From contig JAGKQI010000102.1 in assembly GCA_018806915.1 (NCBI GenBank), positions 310,001 through 374,000 of the forward strand: a DNA stretch of 64,000 bases, in the 5' to 3' direction. The notes under the pieces were generated by a model. The model worked only from the letters and a program-made list of their open reading frames with translations. It was not told the DNA's origin and searched no databases. Positions 43,867-57,045 of this stretch are shown here, in pieces. A program made the translations under genes and the position numbers. The stretch is from Phytophthora colocasiae. Taxonomy: Eukaryota > Oomycota > Peronosporomycetes > Peronosporales > Peronosporaceae. Within the stretch, counting starts at the first letter, position 1; each line of letters starts with the position of its first letter.

Positions 43867-46800
43867 ATGGCTAGCCAGAAGGACTGGCGCGTACTTGAAG
43901 CCCGCTACCGAACTCCGCCTGACCCCGAAGACGATGCCGTCAGACGTCGCCGCGAGGCTAATCGCCGCCAGGCTCGATCTCGCCTTCAGGACCGGCAGCT
44001 ATCGCATCGCCTTGCCCACCAACGCGATAGGGTAGCTGCTGGACGTTTGTCGCAAGTCCACGTTACTCAGGCAGAACAAGAGGTTTTAGAACGCCGTTAT
44101 GCTTCCCCTGAAGTTCCTGAGACTGAAGAGCAACGTAAACGACGGTTGCGGAATAAATCTCAAGCTGCTACCCGACTACAACAGCGCATGCGCGCTCGAC
44201 GTTCGGCGCGTCAATCCATAATTACTGCTAATCGATCGCAACCTTCAGATTCATCGTCCGTCAATTTACCTGTGAGATCATGCGTCACGGAACAGGAAGG
44301 CAAACAAGAAGAAGATGACCCTGCGGAACATCAACGTCGGTTTGCTGCAGCGTATGCGGAGGGACTTCGTATTGGTGCCGTGATTCAAGGCCGAGATGTT
44401 GCCACAGCGGGATCTTCGGCCGCACCAGCCCCCGCCAACAGCGTCCCAGGTATTCCAACAGATGCTTTACCTTCCGACATACGTACAGAAGATCGTGCGG
44501 CAGCAAAGAGAGCGAGGGATGCAAAGCGTACACGAGCACGCCGTGCAAATATGACATCTTCACAGCGAGAGGCTGCGAAACGAAGAAACACTGAACAACG
44601 ACGCGCCAGCCGAGCTCAGCAGAGTGAAGAACGGCGCCAAGCCGAAAGGGACCGTAACCGTATTGCAGGACAAAGAAGACGGGCGAGTCTTAACGACCAA
44701 GGGCGTCGTCAAGAACAAGAAGCAAATACCGCCGCGCGAGTTCGCCAGCGTTCTCTTCAGGATGAGGATGAGCGTAATCAAGCGAGGCCATACAATGCAG
44801 CGGTTAAAGCTGTCCGCAGGTCCCAGATGACTGAAGAGGAGCGCGAGATCCAGCGTGACGCTGACCGTGTGCGACATGCGAATGCTAGAGACGCGCGGGA
44901 AGATGATGAGCGCGCTACACAGCGGGAAGCTGACCAAGTGCGTCGCGCTATTGCAAGGGATCTACAGTCGGCCGTTGAACGCGAGTCGCAGCGTGAAGCC
45001 GACCGAGAACGCCGGGCCGATGCAAGAAGGCAGATGCCAGAAGTGGAGCGCGGGGACGAGCGAGAACGGGACCGAGAGCGCCACGCCATTCGAAGGGCTC
45101 TACAGACAGAAGAAGAACGCGAAGAGGGGCGCGAGCGAGTTCGCGATCGTCGGCGAACCACCCGCCATCGCCAAGCACTCGCGAACCACGAAGACTTCTT
45201 ACCGTCCATGGTCAGGGGTCCAGATGTTCACAAACACACCAGGCGCCATCGCCTTCCCCCCACTGTAGTCTGTGGCCACTGTAACGCGTGGAAATGGCCT
45301 GGTGAAAGCAAAACAGCCTGTTGTATCGAGGGAAAAGTCAGACTACCACCTCTGGCTCCTGCTCCAGAAGAACTTCTCCAGCTTTACGGTGACCCCGATT
45401 TTCGAAAAAAGATACGGGCGTACAACCAGGCGTTTGCCTTTACGTCTATCGGTGCTTCAAACCCGACCACGGGTAGGTTTCAGAACGTCAACCAGGACAA
45501 CAGCGTCGCGGGTGAACGTGGCGTATACTCCTACCGAATTCAAGGTGCTATGGGCCACTACATGGGTTCGTTGTTGCCATACATTGATCGTCGAACTGGC
45601 CAAAGGACTCAGCCCAAGTTTGCGCAGATCTATATCGTCGATCCGGACATGGAGCGCCGAGCTGAGAGACGTATGGGGATTTTCGCAGACCTGGACCCTG
45701 TGGCTTTGTTAGACATCGAGCGGGTGATGCAAAGGTACAACCCGTTCGCTCAGCAGTTTCTCACGTTTGGCGAAAGGGTGCGTCAAAGCGATATGCAGCA
45801 GCCAATCGACTTGGTGTTCCGTCTGAGAAACAATCCTTCCAGACCTCGAACGGAAAATCTGCCGACGGTTTCTGAAGTGGCCGTCACTATGATTGAAGAC
45901 GGCAACCTCGCACAGCCTCGCGATCTCTTGGTATATACAAAAGACAGAAATCTCATGCGTCTCTGGGAAACAAACGCCAACTACGACCCCCTTCAGTACC
46001 CGCTACTTCTTCCGTATGGAGAACTGGGGTGGACGTATACGGATACGTACGAAGGTGATGTGGTGCGCAGGAACAAACGCGCTATGCCTCTACGTGAGCA
46101 CGTCGCGTATCGACTCTTCCAAAAGGACGATGACCGATCAGCTTTACATAAAGGGGGACGCCTTTTCCAACAGTATTGTGTGGACCAGAGAGCCAAATGC
46201 GAGCAAGAAGAACTTCGTTGGATAGCAACTCACCAAAAGGATATCCGTGCTTACCAGTACAATGGACTGCGAGATGCGTACCTGAGCGAAGCTATGGAAG
46301 AGGCTAGGACTATCCTTGGCGATGGCGAAGGACTCCTGGCGGAATATGATCGTGACACTGGAGAGCTGGCTCACCCCGACCGAGCCCGAAACAGGCACTT
46401 CCTCAATCAGGTTGGGAAGAAGATCATCTTACCGTCTTCTCACTTAGGGAGCCCGCGTCAGATGTACCAATCGTACCAAGACTCGATGGCAATCGTTAGG
46501 GAGTACGGCAAGCCAGATATCTTCGACACGATGACTTGCAATCCAAAGTGGGAAGAGATCCAAGAGCAGATTCGCGATCCTACCCAGAGCGCCCAAGACC
46601 GCCCAGACATCGTCGCGAGAGTATGGCAGCAAAAGCTGGCTGCTCATTTAAAAGACTTAGACGAGGGTGTGCTTGGGCGGGTTTCCGCGCGGATTTACGT
46701 GGTGGAGTTTCAAAAGCGTGGACTTCCTCATGCGCACATCATTGTCATCTTGGCGGACGAGGACAAGCCACGCACGAGGCAGATTATTGACAAGATTGTG

Positions 46801-49710
46801 TCGGCGGAAGTACCGGATCCTGACACCAACCCCGGCCTTTATGAAACGGTCATGACGAATATGATGCACGGGCCCTGTGGCGCGGCGAATCCATCGTGTG
46901 TCTGTATGAAGGATGGCAAGTGTACAAAGGGCTACCCGAAACCGTTCGTGGAGACAACGCGGGTGAGCGAAGACGGTTTCCCGCAGTACAGACGCCGACG
47001 ACGACCGGAAGGATTTTTTACATTCAATGGAAGACGGTACGACAATGCTACGCTGAATCAGTGGGTGGTGCCATACAACCCATACTTTTCATACAAGTAC
47101 AACTGCCACATCAACATTGAAATCTGCACAGCACTGTCAGTGGTGAAGTATCTCTACAAGTACGTGTACAAGGGATCCGACAGAGCTGTGATTACAGTGG
47201 AGACGGTGCAAGACGAAGGTAATATCGACAGACGGGAACCCAACGAGATCATCCGATACTTAAGCGCGAGGTACATCTCTCCCATTGAGGCGTGTATGCG
47301 TCTCCTCGGGCACGTAGTGCAAGGGAAGTCCCATGCGGTTTTCCAGCTCACGGTACACCTCGAAGGTGAGCAGATGGTGGTATTCCGCGAGACCGAAGAT
47401 CCGGAACGCGTCATGGATCGTAGTGAGCGCACGAAGCTTACTGCCTTCTTCGACATATGTGCGAGTAGAGCGCCCGAAGACCAGGTAGCTAAGACAATTG
47501 TGTATCAGGATGTGCCGAAGTACTTTAGATGGGACAAACACAAGATATGGGTCCGCCGCAAAAAGTATCAAGCTGCACTAGGACGAATGATTCACGTGTC
47601 TCCGCGAGATGAGGAGAGGTTCTACTTACGCGTCTTGCTATGCCATCGCAAAGGACCTACTTCTTTCCAGGATATCCGGACTGTGGATAACGTCGTATGT
47701 GGATCGTATAAGGATGCCGCGTTACGTCTAGGATATCTCGAGAATGATGAGGAGTGGGCAGCCTGTATGGAGGAAGCCGCGACGTTCCAGATGGCGTATC
47801 AACTGCGTCAGCTATTTGCTACGCTGTTAGTATACTCTCAGGTTGGGCAGGTGCGTCAGCTATGGGATAATTACTACGGAGCATTGTCTGAGGATTTCCA
47901 CCGTCGATTCCGCGCCATGGAAGGCCAAGCGAAGGACGACGTGGTGATGTTTAACACGCTCAAGAGTCTGAACGAGTTGCTTCAAGTGAGTGGGAAAGCG
48001 GTACATGAGTTTGACCTTCCACAACTTGCCGATTTCCCTGATCTGCTTCTTCGAGACGCACTCCAGACCAACAACAGTTTGATTGACCGCGAGACCATGG
48101 CGTATGACTATCACATGCTTCAAGAAATTGTGGAGCATGAGGATGGACTTAATGAAGGTCAACAAGCTATCTACGCGAAAGTCATGGCGGCTGTCGATGG
48201 ATCTTCAGAAGGCACCAAGTTATTTTTTCTCTATGGACCTGGTGGTACTGGAAAATCAACCTTGCTCAAGCACATCCTGGCAAAAGTTCGTTTGTCTGGG
48301 AAAATTGCCATTGCGGTAGCTTCGAGTGGAATTGCCGCACTTCTACTAATGGGTGGTCGCACTGCACATTCTACCTTTCGAATCCCGCTAAAGCTGAATG
48401 CGGAGTCTACGTGTGCGATCAATAAGAACTCCGCCCTGAAGGAACTTATCAAGATGGCCAGTTTAATTATCTGGGACGAGGCTCCGATGGCCCATCGTCA
48501 CGCTTTTGAGGCTGTGGACCGTTCGCTACGGGATATCTTGGACCTCGATGAACCATTTGGCGGGAAAGTGGTCGTCCTTTCAGGAGATTTCAGACAAATT
48601 CTACCGGTGGTACTGCAGGGAACGCCTGCCGATACCCATCGACGCGTGTCTAAAGTCTTCGGAGTTGTGGAGCAAATTCGAACAAGTTCATCTTACGGAG
48701 AACATGCGTGTGAGGTCGGCTGCGAATGAAACGACAGCGGAAGAACTGGCAGCATTCTCTGAGTTTCTCCTTCAAGTGGGCGAAGGAAGGCACCAAGTGA
48801 ATGCTGGACTTGGACCAGATTTCATCAAGATCCCGAGCGACATGTTGATTGAGAGCGAACCGGAGGAGGAGCCGGAAGAAGAAGATGAAGAGGTTCGGCC
48901 TGGCACCACTCCCAGAGGCATGCGACGCATCATTGACGAGATGCATGCAGACATTAATAACCCTGAGATCGCCACGGATGAGTACTTTGCCAACCGAACG
49001 ATATTGACGACTACGAACATGATCGTGCAGCGTATCAACGAATCTGTTTCTCAGAAGCTGGAAGGTGACGCCCAGGAGTATTTGTCCAACGATTCTGTGG
49101 ATAATGACGGTGACGCTGATTACTTTGAGCCTGAACTCCTGCATTCAGTGAATATGAACGGAATCCCGCCGCACAAACTAACTCTGAAGAAGGGCGCGCC
49201 GATCATGAGGCATTGTCGATTCAGACTCGCGAGACCTCCGAAAAGGACACGTCGGTACTCGGATATCCATCATAAGTTACGATGATGCGCAACCTGAATC
49301 CCAATCTTGGACTGTGCAACGGAACGCGCCTCCGTGTTGTGGAGCTGAAACCTCACGTGATCCATGCAACCATCATGACAGGGGAACGCCACGGCCAGCA
49401 TGTGTTCATTCCGCGGATTGTGTTCCTCAGTGACGGGGACACGCGTGAGTTCCCCTTCCGTCTACGTCGTAAGCAGTTCCCAGTGCAACCAGCGTTTGCG
49501 ATGACAATCAACAAGGCCCAAGGACAAACGGTACGAAATCTCGGACTATACTTGGCGACTCCTTGCTTCTCACACGGACAGCTGTACGTGGCGTTATCGA
49601 GAGTGACAGCGCGGTTGAGACTCAAGGTGATGATCGAGTATCCTGACCAGGTGGACGCCGGTGGAGTGTACACACAGAATATTGTTTATCGACAGATATT
49701 CGAGATGTAA
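43867..49710 (+). pseudogene. Helitron A Rep/helicase (RepHel), frame broken twice
   Basis: From the ATG at 43867 the first block runs to 48729. An Arg/Glu-rich N-terminus has two related units (RYRTPPDPED.., RYASPEVPET..) and many ADRERR-like repeats. A Cys-rich segment follows (VCGHCNAWKWPGES). The Helitron Rep domain has the HUH motif GLPHAHIIVIL (about 46,720) and two tyrosines in KYLYKYVYKG (about 47,145). The PIF1 helicase has Walker A GPGGTGKST (about 48,235), IIWDEAPM and GDFRQILPVV. An extra C near 48635 shifts the frame. A 74-bp insertion at 49209-49282 restores it but adds a stop. The end has TINKAQGQT and YVALSRV. HUH-Y2 Reps nick and join single strands in rolling-circle transposition. 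Confidence 0.9.
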
Positions 49711-49915
49711 GCAAGAGGAAGAAGGAGATCACTGCATTTTTCATAACAACAAATACATGTTCACTGTGCATATGAAACACTGTGTATGTTTTTGTCCCCT
49801 CCGAGCGAAGCGAAGGCAGGAGCTACAGAGTAGTAGGGCGAGCTGGAACAGCGAGCACTACGGGTTGGGACCTAACACATACACACCGCCCGCAAAGCGG
49901 GCGGCACTCGGCTAG

Positions 49916-50627
49916 TCTCTGCCCTCTAGGCTAGTGCCGTGTCTGTGTGTCTGTTCAACGTCGTAGCGCATAAACCTGCGTAGCTACCTGTCTCTCCATT
50001 TTGTACATGTACGTATTCTATACTGTATTTTCCCATGCTTTAGCCTATCCCTATGTTCCAGACTGCTCTCAGGAATGCCGAAATTACAAATATAGCCCAC
50101 TAATGATAACCCTCTCAATGGCCTCTGATTGGTCCGCACACCCGGCCACAAAATATTTAATTGGACAAAAGTAAGCTAAGTACGATTAAAATGCTGAGCT
50201 GCCCCGCTTTACAGACCGGTGATTGGCTAAAATACATCCTACCGAGCGAAGCGAAGGTAGCACCTTGGCCAACTGGCGCGCGCCGAAGGTGTGGCGCCGG
50301 TGGTGAGTAGTGGGGCGAACTGGAACAGTGAGCCCCACGGGTTTCGACCAAACACATACAAACCGCCCGCAAAAGCGGGCGGCACTCGGCTAAAATTGCT
50401 TCGATAAGTACGAAATAGTAGCTGCGAGCTCGCGAGCTCGCAGCCCTTACTGGTGATTGGCTAAAATACATCCTACCGAGCGAAGCGAAGGTAGCACCTC
50501 GGCCAACTGGCGCGCGCCGAAGGTGTGGCGCCGATGGTGAGTAGTGGGGCGAACTGGAACAGTGAGCCCCACGGGTTTCGACCAAACACATACAAACCGC
50601 CCGCAAAAGCGGGCGGCACTCGGCTAG
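49916..50627 (+). mobile_element. Non-autonomous Helitron unit 6, two terminal modules with palindrome
   Basis: The 712-bp unit starts TCTCTGCCC. It has the usual short body and a first 3' module whose hairpin reads into AATTGCTTCGATAAG. A 24-bp palindrome (50421-50444) and a second module follow, ending CTAG. Confidence 0.83.
50421..50444. repeat. Perfect 24-bp palindrome in a Helitron 3' module
   Basis: It has the same palindrome core as 36792-36817 and lies in the second 3' module of the unit at 49916-50627. It could extrude as a cruciform or form a hairpin in single-stranded DNA. Confidence 0.85.
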
Positions 50628-50867
50628 TCTCAACACAGTAGGCTTGTGCCGCGTCTGTGTGTCTGTGTGTGTGTTCAACGTCTTAGCGCATAAACCTGCG
50701 TAGCTACCTGTCTCTCCATTTCGTACATGTACGTATTCGATACTGTATTTTCCCATGGTGTAGCCTATCCCTATGTTCTAGACTGCTCTTAGGAATGCCG
50801 AAATTACAAATATAGCCCACTAATGATAACCCTCTCAATGGCCTCTGATTGGTCCGCACACCCAGCC

Positions 50868-51752
50868 ATTAAATTCTAGAATTCTTTCATTCCAAAACGC
50901 AAACGGCGTCTGCAGCGACAGAGGACATTACGCGAACGGCGCGGCGGCTAGCGAGGACAGGAGTGATCGAGCGGCGCAGCCAGCCTAGGAATACTCGGTA
51001 AGTACCCATATAAACATAATACAGCTATCAAATCTTTACGGTGTCGGGTGTTCCGCCTTGTGGGAGAACTGGTACCACATTGGGGCAACTGGGAGCTGGT
51101 GTGTACAAAATTAAGGGTGGGCTGGAGCCTGCGGAGGACTCTGACAGGTCCTCTGCGGGGCTTGAGGGAGGGTTGCAGTGGGTGCCACGCCACGGCCATT
51201 CTGACCGAGACCCCTCTCGAGCGCACAGACGCCGGGCAGTCCACTCCGAATCTACAATATTGCCCATTTAAGCAAGTAAGCCATCCCTGCGGGTACTTTG
51301 GTGAAAATTGAAATTTGGGTACTGTAGCTTTTGCGCCCAAATCCATGACCTTCCCATTTTTGGGATAAAAGGTTGCAGCTGGCCACCCTTCGCCGTTCCT
51401 GTCTCAGTTCTGCCTCTCTATTGCTCTTCGGAGCCCCGACCCTGAGACGCCCATGTTCGCCCGCCAGCGGCATGGGAAGCCTCATACCAATCCGGGGTCC
51501 TGGGGTGGATCCATGTGGCGATAAAAGCCGGCTTGGCCGGGCCACCCACCTCAGCCTTGGGCCAGTGGTCGTGTGTGAGACCGGCACATGTTATGGAGAC
51601 ATTTCATGCTGCTTACCGTGTCAGGGCAGAACGGCATGCGCTGCATGTTCCCATTCACCTATCAAGAATTAGTTTACAGTTAAAATACAATTATTCAGTG
51701 TTAGACCGTTGTCTAACGCTGCTTCCTTTGTGCTTTTTTGCGAGGGAAGGCT
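50868..51752 (+). other. Leader region of Helitron B, no recognised gene
   Basis: About 880 bp holds no gene I can support. It aligns by eye with 62,400-63,070 of Helitron C in several blocks (GTTCCGCC..GGGAGAACTGGTACC, GGCATGGGAAGCCTCATACC versus its C counterpart, GATCCATGTGGCGA). It could be a long 5' untranslated region with introns, a captured host fragment, or an unrecognised first gene. Confidence 0.55.
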
Positions 51753-54700
51753 ATGGCTCCGGTCAGGGTCGGCACGAAGCGGGATAGGTACGTAAAATTA
51801 ATGTTTCGTGCTGTTGGAAGTCTTCTAACAGTCTACTGTGTAGAGACGACCGTCGAGGACAGCTGCAGCATCGTTTAGACGAAGCGGAGCGCGTGAACGC
51901 AACTCCAGCAGAGGATGAATCGCCTACTGCAAAGCGACGACGGATCAACAGAAGGAAGCAGGCACGCAACCGTTTTTCGAGGGCTTCGCGAGAATTGGAA
52001 CTACTCAGTCAGCAGGTAAACAACGTTTCGGTTTCAGGCGACCCCATTGTAGCCCCTGTAGATGCACCGGTGGTTCCTCCGACAGGAACAACCATGGCCC
52101 CCACTACGAATCCATCCAGTGCTGCGGCGCTTAGGATGAGTGACGCAGAGAGAGCCAGGCTGCGGCGGGCAAACATGAGCTATTTCCAACGCGAACGTAC
52201 GCGGCAACGGAATGCCGAACGCCAGCGGCAACGGAGAGCTCAACGAAGTGCTGAACAAATGGTAGCAGATCGCGAAAGAAACCGACTTGTACAGCAAAAT
52301 CGACGTCAGACGGATGAGGAGCGTGCGGCAGAACGTGAACTTGACAGGCAACGTCGCGCAAGTTCAAGGGAGCACCAGACCCCAGAGGAGCGTGATGTTG
52401 AGCGGGAGAGCAACAGAGAGCGGCAATCGTTTGCTAGAGAGCAACAGGACGAGGAGCAGCGTGCGGCAGAGCGAGAACGGGACCGAGAGCGTCACACCAT
52501 TAGAAGGGCGTTACAAACGGAGGAAGAGCGCGAAGAGGAGCGCGAGCGTGTTCGAGAACGTCGACGTATCACTCGCCATCGAAAAGCACTTCTAAACCAT
52601 GAAGATTTCCGACCTTCGATGGTCACAGGTCCAGATGTTGATGAAGACACCAGACGCCACCGGCTGCCTCCCACTACGGTGTGCGGTCATTGTAACGCGT
52701 GGAAGTGGCCTGGTGAAAGCGGGTCTGCCTGCTGTATCGAGGGGAAAGTCAGACTACCACCTCTGGCCCCAGCTCCAGACGAACTTCTCCAGCTTTACGG
52801 AGACCCCAACTTTCGAAAGCAGATACGGGCGTACAACCAGGCGTTTGCCTTTACGTCTATCGGTGCTTCAAACCCGAACACGGGTAGGTTTCAGAACGTC
52901 AACCAGGACAACAGCGTCGCGGGTGAACGTGGCGTATACTCCTACCGAATTCAAGGTGCTATGGGCCACTACATGGGTTCGTTGTTGCCATACATTGATC
53001 GTCGAACTGGCCAAAGGACTCAGCCCAAGTTTGCGCAGATCTATATCGTCGATCCGGACATGGAGCGCCGAGCTGAGAGACGTATGGGGATTTTCGCAGA
53101 CCTGGACCCTGTGGCTTTGTTAGACATCGAGCGGGTGATGCAAAGGTACAACCCGTTCGCTCAGCAGTTTCTCACGTTTGGCGAAAGGGTGCGTCAAAGC
53201 GATATGCAGCAGCCAATCGACTTGGTGTTCCGTCTGAGAAATAATCCTTCCAGACCTCGAACGGAAAATCTGCCGACGGTTTCTGAAGTGGCCGTCACTA
53301 TGATTGAAGACGGCAACCTCGCACAGCCTCGCGATCTCTTGGTATATACAAAAGACAGAAATCTCATGCGTCTCTGGGAAACAAACGCCAACTACGACCC
53401 CCTTCAGTACCCGCTACTTCTTCCGTATGGAGAACTGGGGTGGACGTATACGGATACGTACGAAGGTGATGTGGTGCGCAGGAACAAACGCGCTATGGCT
53501 CTACGTGAGCACGTCGCGTATCGACTCTTCCAAAAGGACGATGACCGATCAGCTCTACATAAAGGGGGGCGCCTTTTCCAACAGTATTGTGTGGACCAGA
53601 GAGCCAAATGCGAGCAAGAAGAACTTCGCTGGATAGCAACTCACCAAAAGGAGATCCGTGCTTACCAGTACAATGGACTGCGAGATGCGTACCTGAGCGA
53701 AGCTATGGAAGAGGCTAGGACTATCCTGGGCGATGGCGAAGGCCTCCTGGCGGAATATGATCGTGACACTGGAGAGCTGGCTCACCCCGACCGAGCCCGA
53801 AACAGGCACTTCCTCAATCAGGTTGGGAAGAAGATCATCTTACCGTCTTCTCACTCAGGGAGCCCGCGTCAGATGTACCAATCGTACCAAGACTCGATGG
53901 CAATCGTTAGGGAGTACGGCAAGCCAGATATCTTCGACACGATGACTTGCAATCCAAAGTGGGAAGAGATCCAAGAGCAGATTCGCGATCCTACCCAGAG
54001 CGCCCAAGACCGCCCAGACATCGTCGCGAGAGTATGGCAGCAAAAGCTGGCTGCTCATTTAAAAGACTTAGACGAGGGTGTGCTTGGGCGGGTTTCCGCG
54101 CGGATTTACGTGGTGGAGTTTCAAAAGCGTGGACTTCCTCATGCGCACATCATTGTCATCTTGGCGGACGAGGACAAGCCACGCACGAGGCAGATTATTG
54201 ACAAGATTGTGTCGGCGGAAGTACCGGATCCTGACACCAACCCCGGCCTTTATGAAACGGTCATGACGAATATGATGCACGGGCCCTGTGGCGCGGCGAA
54301 TCCATCGTGTGTCTGTATGAAGGATGGCAAGTGTACAAAGGCTACCCGAAACCGTTCGTGGAGACAACGCGGGTGAGCGAAGACGGTTTCCCGCAGTACA
54401 GACGCCGACGACGATCGGAAGGATTTTTTACATTCAATGGAAGACGGTACGACAATGCTACGCTGAATCAGTGGGTGGTGCCATACAACCCATACTTTTC
54501 ATACAAGTACAACTGCCACATCAACATTGAAATCTGCACAGCACTGTCAGTGGTGAAGTATCTCTACAAGTACGTGTACAAGGGATCCGACAGAGCTGTG
54601 ATTACAGTGGAGACGGTGCAAGACGAAGGTAATATCGACAGACGGGAACCCAACGAGATCATCCGATACTTAAGCGCGAGGTACATCTCTCCCATTGAGG

Positions 54701-57045
54701 CGTGTATGCGTCTCCTCGGGCACGTAGTGCAAGGGAAGTCCCATGCGGTTTTCCAGCTCACGGTACACCTCGAAGGTGAGCAGATGGTGGTATTCCGCGA
54801 GACCGAAGATCCGGAACGCGTCATGGATCGTAGTGAGCGCACGAAGCTTACTGCCTTCTTCGACATATGTGCGAGTAGAGCGCCCGAAGACCAGGTAGCT
54901 AAGACAATTGCGTATCAGGATGTGCCGAAGTACTTTAGATGGGACAAACACAAGATATGGGTCCGCTGCAAAAAGTATCAAGCTGCACTAGGACGAATGA
55001 TTCACGTGTCTCCGCGAGATGAGGAGAGGTTCTACTTACGCGTCTTGCTATGTCATCGCAAAGGACCTACTTCTTTCCAGGATATCCGGACTGTGGATAA
55101 CGTCGTATGTGGATCGTATAAGGATGCCGCGTTACGTCTAGGATATCTCGAGAATGATGAGGAGTGGGCAGCCTGTATGGAGGAAGCCGCGACGTTCCAG
55201 ATGGCGTATCAACTGCGTCAGCTATTTGCTACGCTGTTAGTATACTCTCAGGTTGGGCAGGTGCGTCAGCTATGGGATAATTACTACGGAGCATTGTCTG
55301 AGGATTTCCACCGTCGATTCCGCGCCATGGAAGGCCAGGCGAGGGACGACGTGGTGATGTTTAACACGCTCAAGAGTCTGAACGAGTTGCTTCAAGTGAG
55401 TGGGAAAGCGGTACATGAGTTTGACCTTCCACAACTTGCCGATTTCCCTGATCTGCTTCTTCGAGACGCACTCCAGACCAACAACAGTTTGATTGACCGC
55501 GAGACCATGGCGTATGACTATCACATGCTTCAAGAAATTGTGGAGCATGAGGATGGACTTAATGAAGGTCAACAAGCAATCTACGCGAAAGTCATGGCGG
55601 CTGTCGACGGATCTTCAGAAGGCAACAAGTTATTTTTTCTGGATGGACCTGGTGGTACTGGAAAATCAACCTTGCTCAAGCACATCCTGGCAAAAGTTCG
55701 TTTGTCTGGGAAAATTGCCATTGCGGTAGCTTCGAGTGGAATTGCCGCACTTCTACTAATGGGTGGTCGCACTGCACATTCTACCTTTCGAATCCCGCTA
55801 AAGCTGAATGCGGAGTCTACGTGTGCGATCAATAAGAACTCCGCCCTGAAGGAACTTATCAAGATGGCCAGTTTAATTATCTGGGACGAGGCTCCGATGG
55901 CCCATCGTCACGCTTTTGAGGCTGTGGACCGTTCGCTACGGGATATCTTGGACCTCGATGAACCATTTGGCGGGAAAGTGGTCGTCCTTTCAGGAGATTT
56001 CAGACAAATTCTACCGGTGGTACTGCAGGGAACGCCTGCCGATACCATCGACGCGTGTCTAAAGTCTTCGGAGTTGTGGAGCAAATTCGAACAAGTTCAT
56101 CTTACGGAGAACATGCGTGTGAGGTCGGCTGCGAATGAAACGACAGCGGAAGAACTGGCAGCATTCTCAGAGTTTCTTCTTCAAGTGGGCGAAGGAAGGC
56201 ACCAACTTAATGCTTGACTTGGACCAGATTTCATCAAGATCCCGAACGACATGTTGATTGAGAGCGAACCGGAGGAGGATCCGGAAGAAGAAGATGAAGA
56301 GGTTCGGCCTGGCACCACTCCCAGAGGCATGCGACGCATCATTGACGAGATGTATGCAGACATTAATAACCCTGAGATCACCACGGATGAGTACTTTGCC
56401 AACCGAACGATATTGACGACTACGAACATGATCGTGCAGCGTATCAACGAAGCTGTTTCTCAGAAGCTGGAAGGTGACGCCCAGGAGTATTTGTCCAACG
56501 ATTCAGTGGATAATGACGGTGACGCTGATTACTTTGAGCCTGAACTCCTGCATTCAGTGAATATGAACGGAATCCCGCCGCACAAACTAACTCTGAAGAA
56601 GGGTGCGCCGATCATGATGATGCGCAACCTGAATCCCAATCGTGGACTGTGCAACGGAACGCGCCTCCGTGTTGTGGAGCTGAAACCTCACGTGATCCAT
56701 GCGACCATCATGACAGGGGAACGCCACGGCCAGCATGTGTTCATTCCGCGGATTGTGTTCCTCAGTGACGGGGACACGCGTGAGTTCCCCTTCCGTCTAC
56801 GTCGTAAGCAGTTCCCAGTGCAACCAGCGTTTGCGATGACAATCAACAAGGCCCAAGGACAAACGGTACGAAATCTCGGACTATACTTGGCGACTCCTTG
56901 CTTCTCACACGGACAGCTGTACGTGGCGTTATCGAGAGTGACAGCGCGGTCGAGACTCAAGGTGATGATCGAGTATCCTGACCAGGTGGACGCCGATGGA
57001 GTGTACACACAGAATATTGTTTATCGACAGATATTCGAGATGTAA
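51753..57045 (+). pseudogene. Helitron B Rep/helicase (RepHel), one frameshift and one nonsense codon
   Basis: The likely start is the ATG at 51753. A short exon to 51787 joins 51844 over a 56-bp intron in good frame (MAPVRVGTKRD then DRRGQLQHRLDEAERV). The N-terminus has a basic AKRRRINRRKQARNR segment and Arg/Glu repeats, unlike Helitron A. From VCGHCNAWKWPGES on, it is nearly identical to A. HUH motif GLPHAHIIV is near 54,135; one G lost near 54340 shifts the frame. The Y2 region KYLYKYVYKG follows, then Walker A GPGGTGKST near 55,645. A TGA at 56215-56217 interrupts after GRHQLNA, and the frame reopens to the stop at 57045. Confidence 0.88.

Larger units (their letters stand above)
37567..49915 (+). 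mobile_element. Helitron A, long Rep/helicase element interrupted by a nested insertion
   Basis: The 5' end is TCTCTACACTCTAGG at 37567 and the 3' hairpin plus CTAG ends at 49915. The 5' leader (37567-37908) is GC-rich, then AT-rich, with a CCGAG..CTCGG inverted repeat near 37640-37670. Without the nested 38147-43371 insertion the element is about 7.1 kb. It carries a small first gene (ORF1), a 367-bp AT-rich spacer at 43500-43866 with no gene seen, and the Rep/helicase gene. The final 200 bp differ from the short elements but share hairpin and terminus. Confidence 0.85.

Noticed and set aside
44948..45268. Frames inside the Arg/Glu-rich RepHel N-terminus on both strands
   Set aside because: Shadows of the repetitive charged segment. 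The forward RepHel frame continues through with conserved motifs.
51041..51660. The Helitron B leader as a structural RNA gene
   Set aside because: Similarity to the Helitron C leader exists, but I could not find a consistent fold or match to a known RNA class.
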